DNA of 64,000 bases from assembly GCF_001638985.1 (NCBI RefSeq), contig NW_017265166.1, positions 372,001 through 436,000 of the forward strand. The letters are read 5' to 3'. Shown piece after piece: positions 24,921 to 37,891 of this stretch. Origin of the DNA: Phycomyces blakesleeanus NRRL 1555(-) (lineage: Eukaryota > Mucoromycota > Mucoromycetes > Mucorales > Phycomycetaceae). A program made the position numbers and the translations under genes. Within the stretch, counting starts at the first letter, position 1. Every line of letters starts with the position of its first letter. The notes beneath the pieces were generated by a model that saw only the letters and a program-made list of their open reading frames with translations, did no database searches and had not been told where the DNA came from.

Positions 24921-25480
24921 TCAGGTGGAATTGAGGTCATGGGATCTATGTATGGCAGTCACTACCTTAGCTGCAACTACATTGGGGAAAAAGGGGGAGT
25001 TGTCAAAGACAACTGCCCAGCGCGCACGCCAGATGGTGTGAACCGTGATTGATGCAATCGCAATCTAGAGAGTGGAGGAAACGGAAGGAGAAAGCCGAGT
25101 AAGAATTAGAAGCCAGGAAACATCAGAAATATACCAAGACAGACACAGTTGCTGCAGTACCAATGTCCACACAGGAAACTTGCAAGGGCGGGAGAAGACG
25201 AAATGTTGGAGATAATCCACCGCAGAGAGACAGAGGGGACAGTTCGGACTAGGAAGGAAAGATGAGGTGCGGTTGAAGACGAACTCAGCGGTTGAGACCC
25301 TTTCCCAAAGGATTTCCCACCAGAGAGAACATATGGCGAAAGAAGGCGAGAATGCGGTTGCCGGCATGTCGTATGCCATGGGGAGGTATCCGACAGAGGT
25401 CACCTAGGGAGTCGGTCACGAAGGCGTGGTGGACGTTCAACCCTCACTTTATGTTTGCGTTTAGGCAAAATGCAAAAATG
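24921..25480 (-). pseudogene. 3' remnant of a non-LTR (LINE) retrotransposon
   Basis: The minus-strand reading contains a CPLC-x(7)-HF-x(5)-C-x(4)-W zinc-knuckle-like block (NCPLCLSAVDYLQHFVF), as found after the reverse transcriptase in fungal LINEs. Downstream in the same frame, past one TAG at 25065-25067, lies IWRARWAVVFDNSPFFPN, which matches the family C-terminal motif IWxAHWRFVFD. A frameshift near 25403 and the in-frame stop mark it as dead. No RT or endonuclease domain remains. Confidence 0.65.
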
Positions 25481-25631
25481 CGATCAGTGCAATCTTTTTT
25501 CTGCTAATCCTGAAAACTTGAAAACCCACAATCATGATTATCACATAGCCACTGTGTAATATGGAGAAAGTATGGTATTTTGTTTTTGGGGAGGGGGGGT
25601 TTCCACACTCTAACATCATTATTTTCTGATA

Positions 25632-26463
25632 GGCTTTACACCCATCACTAGGAGCGAAAAGGACTTCTCTTGCTCAATATGCCTTAAAAACAACAAAACA
25701 ACACGACCATTTATCACCCATCTCAAAAAACACGGCTTAAATGTGTCCCTTATGAAGAAGAGAAAAGTCGTCAAATTGGATTCTGCTGATAAACATTTTG
25801 TGGGCGAAGAAGAGGCAGATTAAGGCACAGATCAGCATCCGGCTGGCGAGGAAGTAGTAGAAGAGGAAACGACAAGCAAGAAGGTTTTCGCGCAGCTTCC
25901 ACCGTCGTCATTATTATTGGCGGAACAGCCAACAACAAAGCTATCCCGCCTCACACATCGTGATGTGATCTTGACAACCACGGACTCTCACACTGCCGAT
26001 AAAGCGACCCAAGAGGATAAGATTATGCTGGCCAAGTTGGGCAGGTGGGTCCCCATTGTATACAACCACGATAGTATGCAGTACGGGATGTTGACATCTT
26101 CATCAATTGCTTCCATATTATTATCAAAAAACCAAACGACAGGCACATGGTGCAGCCCCGCCAATGATAATAATCACTCTTCAAAAGAGGTTACGGAAAT
26201 CGATGCTTCTCACTTAATCGATATTTGAAAGTCACAAGGTAACCAATACGTATATATTTGACATTGAAGTAAATACTAACTTGTTTTCTCTCTCGTTAGT
26301 AAAGCTTCGAAAAAAACTGACGGAAACCCTACACGAGGAAATAACAGGTGAAATGATTGATTTACTTAACCAGGATTGGCTGGAATATCCACAAATGCGG
26401 TACTGCACATCACAACTACTAGCAGGTGCAATCATTATCGAAGGTCCAACAGCTCCTTGTTAA
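25632..26463 (+). pseudogene. Interrupted ORF with a C2H2-like zinc finger
   Basis: From an acceptor-like tag at 25630-25632, the plus strand reads a finger CSICL-x(11)-HLKKHG followed by a basic MKKRKVV patch. An in-frame TAA at 25821-25823 interrupts the ORF. The same frame stays open to 26228, with a patch reading LAKLGRWVPIVYNHDSMQYG, and a last protein-like block in another frame lies at 26300-26463 (LRKKLTETLHEEITGEMIDL). An intron between the last two parts is possible (gtaacc near 26238 to gttag near 26299), but frames do not join cleanly. The family is not recognised. It could be a decayed transposon-encoded or domesticated DNA-binding protein. Confidence 0.4.
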
Positions 26464-27942
26464 TATATATATTCATTTAATGTCATTATGAGATTATGCT
26501 CCCAAAGGCTTTGTATCTTATTCCCACTCAGGTTACTTTATCTACCAATATATACTTCCTTTTGTTTTGTGTCAAAAAGATTCAATTACAACAAAAATAA
26601 AAGTATTGCTTTGAAACGCAATATGAGGCTGGTCAATGTTCAAGAGGAATGTTAAATAGATATGTATCCAATTCTTTTTTAAAAAAAAAGATTATTGTAT
26701 TAAAAGGATATATAGCTAAAATTAAAGATACAAATGAAAATTAAAGAAAAGGCCTACTAGTAGTTTATTTTAATACAAGTCCAAATAAATCTATAGTTTT
26801 TACCGAATTTCTGGAACATCCAATACAGTACTGTACTATCTTTTTTGGATGAAAGCAAACACAACACCAACAAAAAGAAATAAAGGCTTGGAATCAGACC
26901 CTGATTCTTTGGTGAGTGGTGCGATTCTTTTTTTTTTACAGAATATATATATATATAGAAGGATGGTCAGGGCGAGATGAACCGGGGGTGAAGATGGGGC
27001 TCACAGTTGCTGGGATCTGTAGTGGTCTTTGGAGTATAAAATAAAGAGTAACGCTCAGCCTCATGGTAGCAACCGTTTCACAAAGAATGTTTAATGATGT
27101 GTAGCATAACCATATTTTATGATAAAGTACAGTTTATAACATACTCTTATGATTTAGAAAGATGTATATTGTTATTGCTAGCTCAGAGAAGGTTTTGTTA
27201 CATCTCTTTAGTAAACCTATTCATTTCTCCTTCTTCTTTATGAACTCTATATATAAAATATAAAATAAACAGAGCCATGTTAGTACTTGGAACTGTTATA
27301 CAAGTCCTTATAAATTATTGTATAAATGATCGTAACACGTTAGGCTGATATTTGTATCAATAGACAATGAGCCCTTGAGAAATTAATACAGAAAACCAAA
27401 AAAAAGGGCCTAGTATGAAAGTACAAATTCATTCAAAAAATATGCTTCGTACGAAATAAATAAAACAAAATAAAAAGGCTGGCTATACATAAGCTCTTAC
27501 AGTCAAAATAACACACCAATTCTAATATATTGTGCAACTCTAATCATATTTAGATTGGCTAGAGGAGAAAAGGACGATTAAGCTTTTAATTTACAGTTTC
27601 CCAGCTCTGGTCTTATTCAATTCAATTCAATTCAATTAGCTTAGTTCAGTTCAGTTCAGTTCAAAGCTAAACCGCATTTTATTAGTTTGCTCTCAAGCAA
27701 ACTTACCTGATTAAAGATTTTATCTTTCAATTAGTATCTTTTCTTTTCTGGTATGAATTGATATTGATAATGCTGAGTCATTTTTTATTTGTTCTTTAAT
27801 ATCATGATGATTTAAGCAGAAAAAAAGAAAAGAAAAAGAAATGAAGAAAAATAACAAAATAAAGGAAATGAAATATTCTGACAAATGTCTAAGTAATTAT
27901 TAAAAATGAAAGAGAAAGATAAATTTTTTGGTGTCGCTGTAA
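26464..27942. other. Intergenic with short tandem pentamers
   Basis: No gene seen. At 27615-27662 there are tandem attca/aattc and agttc pentamers (ttcaattcaattcaattcaa, then gttcagttcagttcag). The rest is AT-rich spacer and probably the 3' UTR of the deacetylase gene. Confidence 0.55.
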
Positions 27943-30137
27943 CTAGAGTAGATATACAGACAGTGCTGCTAATGCTACAAGAATAATACTATTAGAAGAG
28001 ATTAAGGATGAGGGGGAGGCTGCGCTTATGGTTTGGGTGGAGGTTTCTTTTGCACCAAGAGGGTTCACAGATGAATTGCTTGCTGTGGGCTTGGTGACCA
28101 CGACCTCCTTGTACTGACAGTCAGTTGTGGTACAGAGACAAGCATTACCAATAGGATCCCACCAAGTAGAGCTAAAAGTGACAATGGTATGGAGTTAAAA
28201 AATATGTATTTTTATTTTTATTTTTATACAAAACTTACTCGCAATTATCGGGAACGGGATATCTATAACCAGCTGAACCGCTCTGAGCAGCCGAGGCCGG
28301 CGTAGGATCAGCCAGACTAGGAGCACCATTAGGACAATTGAAACAAGTCTTGAAGTTTGATGTTCCGAAATTACAGCTAAGATAGACAGAGAGATAGATT
28401 TTTTTTCAAGTTGGTTAGTTACAAAAATAATAAAGAAATGCTATTAATATTACTTACTTGTTCAACAAATTGTCATCAATCTGATTGTTGTGATCATCGT
28501 CAAGACCATTGCAGATTTCCTTTGCAATAACTGGCTGTTGACACTTCATGTAATCTTGCTGACCGAATTCAGAGGCCTTGACTGGATTCTTCATCCATTG
28601 GAGAAGCTGCTGGTTAGTGACAAACCAGACGTCGGGCTTTGCGGCAATAGTCTGGAGGAAGCTGAGTACACCGTCTAACATTGGCTTGGGATCTGGGAGA
28701 CCTGGGTATGTAGTCAAATGAGCTGATAAAAAAAATTAAAAGAGACAGTTAGTATAATATACATACATACATATACATACATATGAGTAAAACTTACTAG
28801 GGTGGACGTAGATACCAAATGGCTGTCTGTTTCCTTCATACTTCTTGTTAAAGGCATCCAAGCTCCCTATTAGATTAAGAAGATATAATTAGGATTTGAA
28901 TACAAATTAATTTTGATTATATATATATATATATCTAATCCAATGATACTTACATTGAGTTACATCTTGTGGTTCTCCGGCAAGATAAACATCCATAAGC
29001 TGAGGAATGCTCTTGTTATCAAGAACAGCGTACATGGGAACTTCCCACACACCCGGAAGTTTAACCTGTCCGGATGCGCAGATGCCGGTCCAGCAATCGT
29101 TGGCCATACCATTGTCAAGTGTGTAGGGCCAATAAGCGTCATCAGTAACTCCACTAGCACTCGAGTCATACAAGAAGCTTTGCTCAGCAATGTTGCTCAG
29201 CGTTTCCTTGGTGTAGTTCAAGAATGGAGCACGGAAGCCTTGAATCTTTCCTTTGGGAATACCACCATAAGTATTGAGCATTGACTTGCAGCTCGAGATT
29301 TCCTCTAAAAAAATAATGATACAATTTGGTTGTTAATATATTTATGAAGCATAATGATGATAATACTATTAGTTAGATTTCTAATATAGTGATGTTACTT
29401 ACTGGCAGAGGGGGATCCAACATGGGAATAAGTGTGGCTATTTTATTTTATTTTACAAAGTAAAAATAAAATAATGAATATTAATATTATTGATAATAAA
29501 ATGACATTTTGTTTCCTTTTAAAATAAACTTACTCTGCGATTTCGTTTCCACTTGCATACCACTGCTGGACGAGCGAGAAATCGGTATATTCCATAGAGA
29601 CGTACCTATAACATTGAATTAGAATCAAACCAAAAGGTTTTCTTTTGAATTCAATGTGTATCGTACCATGTGCCATGAGCAGGACATCCGTTAGGGTTTC
29701 TAAAATGTATATATTGTTTAGTGAGCATTCTAAAGTAAACGACAACTCAAAGGTATATAATACTTACGTTGTGCTCAACATCTTTTTTGCTGTTTGGTAA
29801 AGAGAATCTTGAATAGAGTCATCAAAAGTTACGACCACCATCTATTAACAACAAAGAGTCAATATGACTTTTTCTTCTTCTTTCATACAAATCGATATGT
29901 TGTTTCTAATCAATTGATCGAGTATTTTACTTGGGGAACGTCTTTGGGAGAAAGTCCTCCGGGTGGACTCTGGGATGCGCACATACAGGTAGGTGCTTTG
30001 CAAGTATTGGGGTCGCAAGAATAAGAGGAGGTGGCGGCAGTTGAGGTGGTTGGTACACTAGCGCCTTCCTGTGCTGCTACAAAGCTGGCAAGGAGAGTGG
30101 CGACTGCTCCAGCCAAAGAGAATACTGATGCTTTCAT
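27943..30137 (-). CDS. GPI-anchored chitin deacetylase-like protein (CE4 polysaccharide deacetylase)
   Basis: Secreted cell-wall enzyme expected to remove N-acetyl groups from chitin oligomers. Ten minus-strand exons join in frame: 29931-30137, 29768-29841, 29667-29699, 29534-29605, 29403-29437, 28954-29304, 28798-28866, 28458-28722, 28239-28376 and 27943-28171, giving 490 aa. The signal peptide spans residues 1 to about 22 (LAGAVATLLASFVAAQ). CE4 motifs: TFDDS at residues 74-78 (metal-binding Asp), HTYSH at 130-134 (two metal His), RAPFL from Arg165, and DSSAS. A Cys-rich region (FKTCFNCPNGAPSLADP) and a Ser/Thr-rich stalk precede a hydrophobic end (ILVALAALSVYLL), consistent with a GPI anchor. 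The TFDDS motif and RAPF place it in the CDA-like branch rather than with small secreted deacetylases. Confidence 0.9.
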
Positions 30138-33100
30138 GGTGATTTAGAGATGATATATTAAAGAAGAAGGATAGTAATAAAAAAATGTATGACTTTAAGA
30201 GCAAAAAATAAAATAAAATTGATGTTAAATGTGGTTGTAATAAATAGGATAATTTGGCTTTGCATTTGCCTGGTTATTGGAGTCAACCCACAAACACAAA
30301 AAAAGGTTGTACAAAAGCTAACTCCTTATTTTAGAGGATCGCTGAAGGACAAGGCCCTGGGATATAATAAAAATAATATAAAAAAGTCAATCCTTATTTC
30401 CAAAAAAAGGCCAAGGGGACAAGTATAGATGCTCTTTGAATTCACTCTCATCTTTTTGGTTTTTTTTAGGGCGGCTTTGCAGCTCCCCGTTCCTGATTAT
30501 CATACTGTTCTTTGTCTAGAACCTTTTATAATTCCGCCTTTTCTGCACTTTTATTTTCTTGGTTCGCAAATATCCTGATTATTGATTGTGATACGTTAAT
30601 ATTCCAGGTAAAAAGATACGACAATAAAAGACTTATATATATATATTATAAATAAAATAAGCAGTTTGTTAAATTTCGGTATTAAAATACAAGTGTGTCT
30701 CAAGCCATTTATATGAATATTACATGTGCTTTGACTATCGACACAGGATAACAATAATACAAGTCAAATTCAAGGGAGTACATATACGCAAATACACAAG
30801 CAAATACACACAAACATAGATGTATACCTATACAGGCGCCATAATAATCAAAAGACGATCACATAGTATCTACATGAGAACAAACAACTTTAAAAAAAAA
30901 TCTTGTGCATTTACGTATTCTCGCGCGCATTATGTTAAACTATATCTGCCTCAAAGAACACAAAGATAGATCTTGTTCCCTAGAAAGGACTGCGCTTCTT
31001 CTCAGCTTCAAAGCCTTTCTTTATATCATTTGACGATTACCTAATATATATGTATGTACATGTATACATAATATATATATTATTGTACTCTTTGTGAACT
31101 ACTATTATTACTACTATGGCTACTAATAATAGTCACTGTGTAATCAACATATATAGAGCAATTAAGTGGCAAATGGTAAATGGTAAATGACAAATAGCTC
31201 AAGTTTATAATCATAGCAGAGTCAATAGCAACTGGCCAAGCTAGAATAACCAAGCACTTTTGTTTCTTAGTCGTATGTTGATTGCATTTTATCTGCTGCT
31301 GGTAAGAATAGATTTATGTAGATTCTTTAAAGGCAGACAAAGAGATGTATATATATATACTTGTAAGCTATATTTAAATAGTTACTATTTTATTGTACAC
31401 TTTTTTATTTAAAATAGCAAAAAGTATTATTAAAAGTAATAATGTATTTTTATAAATAAAATTTGAGGCTAAACGACCTCTTTACATACATCACTAGACC
31501 TACCTGATTTTATTATTATTCTTCTTCTTCTTCTTCTTCTTTCTGTATGCATTAGTTTTGTGGCTATGTCTACCTAAATATCTATCTATGTGTCCAGCAG
31601 TAGGTTAAAGTCGTTTCACACAGTCTATAATCTATCTTTGTACTTTAGATCCCTACGCAGTAATAAACATCATACTTACATATGAAGTATATTAATTATA
31701 TATATATATATATATATCGGTTTAAACTTATTCTGTATGTGGCTATTTGATACACTTGGCTAAGCAGAACCACATAAACTCTCGACCCTCTCGGTTTGTC
31801 AAACTGTGGTTCACAGCCCTGTATTTGTATAATGTAGCTATAGTAGTTATAGTATCTATTTTATTGTCATTATTAAGCCAAACCTCACAATTATAGGTAG
31901 ATTGAACATTGAGTTATTTGAAGGAATACAATATAAAAATATATATAAATTATAATCATTGTATTGAATTAATCAATCAGACCCTTTACTTTTTCTTTCA
32001 TTCAATCTTTCTTTATATATATGTATATTCCTGCCTAGAATAAAATATACTTCAGGTACAAAGAAATGTAGGGCTGTTAAAGTACCCAAGAATTCACACT
32101 CTGTCTATCTGTCTACCTTCAATGGTCAGCAGTTAGTGTACATTTACCTTGTCAAATATCAAAATAGCAAAAGAATTATTTTATTTTCAAAAACAGCGAA
32201 TAAAAGCTGAGAATTACAAAATATTTTATTTTATTTTATTTTTTTGGTTGACAGAATACCATGGAAGCCTTTTAGTTGAAAAGAGAATTTATTGCTTTGA
32301 AGCCCCATTCCAAGAAACCTGTGTTTCGTTTTACAGCCTGATAAGAAAGAAATATATATATATATGTATTTAAGCTAATTGGAATGATAATTCTTTGGTT
32401 AACAAAAATATCTTTTGACATATTGTACATCTTCCTCTCTGTATATATATATATATCATTTTTGTTTTAATGATCATATTAACTGTGAGCAATAATTAAT
32501 TAGCAATTAAATATTACAAATAATACGCTTATTTCAAAAAATTATTATTATAATAATTAATTATTTTATATATTTAAAATGAATGGTAGTGTATGTATGG
32601 TGGTATCTATTATTTCCTATTCTGGCTAATTAATCTAAAACCGAATTTAGAGTCCGGTATTTAACAGAAAATGATTCTCAATTTGGAATCTTTTATTTTC
32701 TTTTATCTATAACACTTTCGCTTGAACTATTTTACCAGGAACACCTCCTTTTTCTTTCGTTCTAAAATATTTGACCAATTTTAAGCCAAAACCAATTTTA
32801 TAAGAGAGAGGGGGAGAGATAGTGAGAGAAAAGAAGTTTAATATGTATATAAAGAAAAGAAAAAAAAAAGCCATTGGTTCAATTTATTCCGTAAATATAT
32901 TATTTCTTATATTTATAATTTTTGTACCATTTTAAAAGATTAGCTCCCAGGACAAAGCTTTTATTGATTGACAAATTGGATGGCCTGAATATTGGTAACA
33001 TATTCATTTAAATTTCCTAATGGGGAAATATGCTTCCTTTGCAATGTATAACAAAAACCAACACTTTGTTGTTTTTGGATTCTCAGCCTTTAGACAGAGA

Positions 33101-33692
33101 GGCAGGGAAATGGGCCCACGAACCAAAGGTGGGGTCTTAATTATAAAATATTATACATTTATAGTCGGAGAAGTTCATTTCTTGGTCATACAAGAATGTT
33201 CAAGAGCGATCTTTGTTTTTTTTTGTTACTTTTTGACGAACCATGGCACAATGTCTTGTCTGTGAAACGAATTAATTGATTCATTATGATATTGAAGGTG
33301 TAAGCACGTGTATGGCAGAGAGTGACTGTGGGAAATGTCAATTTGTATTGTGTACATCATCACTTTCTTAATAAATGTGTATATGTGGGTTTGCTTGATG
33401 TATGATGTGTATATTGTGTGATGTGTATATTGTGTGTATGTGTGTGTGTGTGTGTACATATATATTTAGCACTTTAAAGATAAGGGGAAAAAGGAACAAA
33501 AGGAGAGAGGTGTGCCTTATAAGCTGATGATGATTGGATAATAAAGAAAAATATAAAAAAGAATTTCGTAAGTTTTTAGCTAAATAATAATAATATTCCC
33601 CCTCATTAATATATATATATATATATATAAGACATTTACTACCATTCAATCCCTGAATTCAAACATTTACATTTTATATAAAGAAAAAACCA
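30138..33692. other. Intergenic, AT-rich
   Basis: About 3.5 kb without a credible ORF or family similarity. It contains (ctt)n at 31522-31542, several (ta)n runs (31698-31717, 33610-33629) and a (tg)n run at 33425-33455. No structured RNA was recognised. Confidence 0.6.
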
Positions 33693-36011
33693 TCAGTAAA
33701 TTAGCATTACTTCTTGAACCATAAAGAAAGACAAAATGTTACCTTTAGAATGAGATGGAATCTTCAAACCAGCTTCGACTGCCTCAATATCATCACAGTC
33801 CTTTTGCAAAATATCGATTACAGTCTTCATTTCTTGCTGCATAGTCTCCAATATCTGTAGAAAATAAGTAAGTAAAGCCAGCCAAACGCATACTATGTTC
33901 GCCCATTACCTTTGCAATATTAAGCGCACCACCTTCATCAGCAGATTTCCAAACTTCATTATTACTGGCTTCTCTTGACTCTCTTTCTCTCTTAATTGCC
34001 TGGAGTTTGAATGAAAGCATGTTGATCTTTGCCTGCATATGCTCTACGCCATCTGTCTTTGATGATAATTTCTCCATTTGTTTCTGTAAAGTTTCTTCTG
34101 TCTTGTAAAGAGGTGTACCGCTGAACCGAAGCACTTGAGAGTAACGCATCAACTATAATAACATATTTTTTTACATATAGTCAGAATAACTAACCAACCA
34201 GCCCAACAATATCTTCCCTCTGCTTCTTTTCTTATTTTTTCTCTTCTGCGTGATCACTTCAAATGATTATTGAACCCATACCCTTAATAGTCGCTTTGTC
34301 AAATCCATACTGCGTCGCCAATGTGCTTGCATTTTAACCTTTGTGTTTAATACAAGTTGATGTTCTGCCATAGCCAATCTCTCCTGTGCCTCCTGTACTT
34401 TTTCTCGGTGCAAAGTAGTTTGTTCATTCTGGATATTGATTCGCTTCAAGAGATCATCAAATCCAACCACCAGTACCGGAACCATACTGCAAACATTAAA
34501 CTCATCAAAAAAACAATAAACCTTGGATAAAGTCTCTTAAATATATATTTACCATGATGGATCAGGGTTGTTTCTAATTGCCTCGTCCCACAACTTTTCA
34601 TCTTGGTTCGGAGGGCGTACATAGAAACGAATTTCATTAGGTGGAACTTGATTATAAAAATAATGCTAAATAGTTGAGAAGAACAAAAAAAGGACAAACA
34701 GAAGACAGGACTTGATTAGATAAACCACTCTTAGAATACTACTAACAACTTACTTTAAATCCACACAATGGTGATGAGGGATCCCACTTTGCTCTTATTA
34801 TCGCCAGCTCTTCCCATGTTTTTTCAGGCTGTGGTGCTGTAACTGCTTGCTGCTGCTGTTGCTGTTGTGGCTGCCCTACATAACCATCCAATTATCTTAT
34901 TGAGTTACCTTATAACCATATCTCGGCTTCCAGCACAGTATATGTATATGTATATTTACCAAAAAATGAAGTAGTTTGCTGTTGTGGTTTTGCGCCTACA
35001 TACATATATATACATACACACAGACACACACACAAAATATTGTGTCAATCAATCAATTGAACCAATAACATACCAGCATATTTCACAGTGCATATGCATA
35101 CCAAATGAAAATCCTCCTGTTGTAGGTGCTGTTGTGTTGTTAGCACCAAAACTAAAGCTTCCAATACCAGCTCCAGCTCCAGCTCCAACTCCACTAGTAT
35201 TAGTCGCAGTATTTCCAAAGCTAAATGAACCAGGTGCACTTGTTGCTGTTGTTGTGTTATTATTATTATTTGCTCCAAAATTAAATGTGCTTGTCGAATT
35301 TGTTGCGGCTGGGGCTCCAAAGCTAAATCCACCGGCAGCAGCTGATGCTGGTGTTGATATAGGTGTAGAATTGTTGCCAAACGAGAATCCACCGGCAGCT
35401 GGTGCTGGCGTAGAGTTGTTTCCAAACGAGAACCCTCCACCGGCAGCTGGTGCTGGTGTAGAGTTGTTTCCAAACGAGAATCCACCAGCAGCTGGTGCTG
35501 TTTGTGTAGAGTTGTTACCAAACGAGAATCCTCCACCGGCAGCTAAAATTTATATCTATGGTTAATTGGTGTATTCATAATGCTTTGCAGCTCAAAATTA
35601 AAAAATAAAAATACAAAATAAAGATAAAAATAAAATAGAATTGTACCTCCTGCAGGATTAGGAGCACTAGTAGTTGGGTTTGCGCCAAAGGATTGGTTTG
35701 CTGTTGTATTTAGTGAAGCACCGGTTCCAAATAAGGTACCTGCCGAAGAATGTCCCGGGGGATTAGCCTGAGGTGCTATAGATACAATAGGCAACATAAC
35801 GAATAGTCGAGTAAGATATATTGAAGTTTCATCCTTTTTATGATGTTCATTGTCGTTTTTTTTTTACAATGTCATGACGATGTGTTTGTGTTTGTATGTA
35901 TGCGGGTATGTTTGTGTGTTTGTGTTGGTGTGTGAATGCAAGCTCAAATTTACCTGCTCCTCCAAAGCCTGTAAACGACTGGGATGTTGTGGCTCCAAAG
36001 TTGAAGGCCAT
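33693..36011 (-). CDS. NUP54: Nucleoporin NUP54 (Nup57), FG-repeat
   Basis: Central-channel FG nucleoporin of the NUP62-NUP54-NUP58 complex. Nine minus-strand exons join in frame: 35954-36011, 35647-35775, 35102-35542, 34960-34995, 34754-34875, 34553-34665, 34282-34486, 33910-34152 and 33693-33854, giving 502 aa. The N-terminal third is an FG domain rich in FSFG cores with a repeated GGFSFGNNSTPAPA spacer (four tandem near-copies in exon 3). Poly-Gln follows, then the conserved WDPSSPLCGFKHYFYNQVPP block and a C-terminal coiled-coil alpha domain (RRSMDLTKRLLRLMRYSQVL). At the 3' end, reading through to a TGA at 33693 is assumed. An alternative last intron (donor after AAAG near 33743, acceptor ttcag near 33655) would give a slightly different C-terminus. 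Confidence 0.92.
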
Positions 36012-36206
36012 GAGACGTCTGCACTGATCTGTGTAAGGGATGAAGTTAAAAAAAAAAGGAAACGGCTAATGGATAGCGGGGATGAGGTCAACTACGCGTT
36101 GTTTGCAAAAACCGCACTTGACAAAATAAAATTAAGCAGTCACACGATACGTTGAGATTCACAACCATTTTTCATCAAAAAGAAAGACAGAAAAATAACA
36201 TACTCA
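36012..36206. promoter_or_regulatory. Shared divergent promoter, NUP54 / TMEM42-like
   Basis: These 195 bp separate the two start codons. A purine-rich aaaaaaaaagg stretch and the block at 36061-36125, which is less AT-rich than the flanks, lie in between. No defined site is recognised. Confidence 0.5.
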
Positions 36207-36843
36207 ATGACATCCTTTATACCCACTGCAATCTTGTCTGGTGTGTTTGCAGCGCTATCATCCGTATTTGCCAAACTCTTTTCAGATGAACGCACAGCTG
36301 TTTTCCGCGACGTAATTATGGACTCAGGCTACCTGCCTTCCTTGCCGTTCGCAATGACTTCCGAGGTAGAAATGCTTGGAATGGATGCATAAATGCACTT
36401 AATCTCGAGAATACTCACGGTGGTTACAGATGTCATTGATTACAATGCGCGTCTTGTGCTTCTGTCTCATATTTGGTTGCAATTCCTTAATGTGGACACT
36501 TTTCACCAAGTCACTCAATACAGCACCTTCGTCTGTTCAAGTCACCATTGTCAATGGAGCAGTCAATTTTAGCGCTTCTGTAAGGAAATAATATACGCAC
36601 TTATTTTCTCCCTCTTTATTGACAAGAATTATTTATTCATCCTGTTTTATACTTTATTTCATTTCATTTCTTTTGCTTTTTTATTTATTTGAAAAAAAGG
36701 CAATTTTAGGTTTCTTGATATTCGAAGAGCCGCTGGCACTCCGTTGGTGGGTGGGTGCAGGCTTTATCTTGGCCGGAACCATCATATTGTCTCAATCCCA
36801 AAAGAAACTCGAGAACAAAAAATCGTCAAAAAAGACCGAGTAG
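36207..36843 (+). CDS. TMEM42-like / EamA-type small membrane protein
   Basis: Three phase-0 exons, 36207-36365, 36430-36579 and 36700-36843, give 150 aa. Hydrophobic segments include ILSGVFAALSSVFAKLF at the N-terminus, LCFCLIFGCNSLMWTLFTKS in exon 2, and ILGFLIFEE plus WWVGAGFILAGTIIL in exon 3. This is the half-size drug/metabolite-transporter layout of TMEM42, with the typical W-x-x-G-x-x-x-x-x-x-G end and a basic Lys-rich tail. The substrate is unknown for the family. It converges on the hydrolase gene, with 118 bp between stop codons. Confidence 0.75.
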
Positions 36844-36961
36844 ATAAACAAATAAATTTTTATTTATTTTTGTAAAAATAAAATTATTATTATTATTATA
36901 ACGTAAATATATTAAAACAACAACAACAGCAGCAGCAGTGGCAGTAACAGTAGCACTAGTG

Positions 36962-37891
36962 CTAATATTTTTTAGCTGCTTTAATGATCTCTTCTGCCAT
37001 CTCCACTCCATTATCCAGGTTAGCAAGATGTCCTGCATTAGAAACAATCTTTAAAGAACTGTCTATGTTGTGTTCTTGGATCCATGTTATCCAACCCGCC
37101 ATATAAATTTCTGTGAGTAAATCATTGTCTCCGCGCATAAGCAGATGTGGAATACAAACAGGCTTGTCCTTGAACTGGAAGCCATCGGAATGTGAAGAAG
37201 GGATCGGAGGCATGGCCCTGCCGCAAGCACGAAGGTAGAGAAAAAGAGTCTGGTCATGAACAAGCTCCATCGCACGGCTGGCTTCATTTTGGTTTTCGGG
37301 CTTTATGGCTGACATTACGATGGCTACTCGCATATTATCAATTGTAGATTTCTTTTCGGGCGAATCGTCAGCCATTACACCGAGATAATCCATCCATTCC
37401 ATACGGGGCCACAAAAGACTAGTAGAGCTGCAACCAATAGGTACCAGCAGACGGAAAGAGAAGCCGATTTCTTCCCAGGCAGTTTTTCTTTGGTCGCAGC
37501 AGATCTGAGCCAGCATACCACCCATGGAGACACCGCCGATAATGAGATCAATTGGGTTTTGAGAAGAAGGGTTGGCGCACCTGTAGGCTTTCATGACCTC
37601 GTCGAGATTCTCTAGGATGCTTTCAAAGGTTACTGGAGATTCTGGATTAGAAAATGCAACAGGCTGCGACAGACCGTGGTAAGGTAAGTCAATGGTCAAT
37701 ACACAATATTTGTGTTGGACAAGCGTAGGAAGTAAGCTATCAAATTGAAAGTGATCACCGCCAGTTCCATGGAATAGGATGATAAGAGGAGAACATTGGC
37801 TGGGACTGCCGGAGAGATAGCATTTCAAAGGAAGATACTCCAGAGCAGGTACTAGGAATTCACGATTAAGCAGGCTTGAATCAAATGTCAT
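36962..37891 (-). CDS. Alpha/beta-hydrolase fold protein
   Basis: Uninterrupted 309-codon ORF. The oxyanion-hole motif is LFHGTGGDHFQFDSLLP, the nucleophile elbow is GGVSMGGM (Ser), the acid is Asp in MRGDNDLLTE, and the histidine is in NAGHLAN, in the canonical order. There is no signal peptide, so it is probably cytosolic. The sequence resembles soluble ester or thioester hydrolases of the AB_hydrolase_1 type; the substrate is not predictable. Its start (ATG at 37891) is preceded by AT-rich spacer. Confidence 0.85.
   Translation of the reverse strand: MTFDSSLLNREFLVPALEYLPLKCYLSGSPSQCSPLIILFHGTGGDHFQFDSLLPTLVQHKYCVLTIDLPYHGLSQPVAFSNPESPVTFESILENLDEVMKAYRCANPSSQNPIDLIIGGVSMGGMLAQICCDQRKTAWEEIGFSFRLLVPIGCSSTSLLWPRMEWMDYLGVMADDSPEKKSTIDNMRVAIVMSAIKPENQNEASRAMELVHDQTLFLYLRACGRAMPPIPSSHSDGFQFKDKPVCIPHLLMRGDNDLLTEIYMAGWITWIQEHNIDSSLKIVSNAGHLANLDNGVEMAEEIIKAAKKY

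Noticed and set aside
35045..35536. Gln/Leu-rich ORF and the opposite Pro/Ala-rich plus-strand ORF (34984-35565)
   Set aside because: Off-frame translations of the NUP54 FG-repeat exon.
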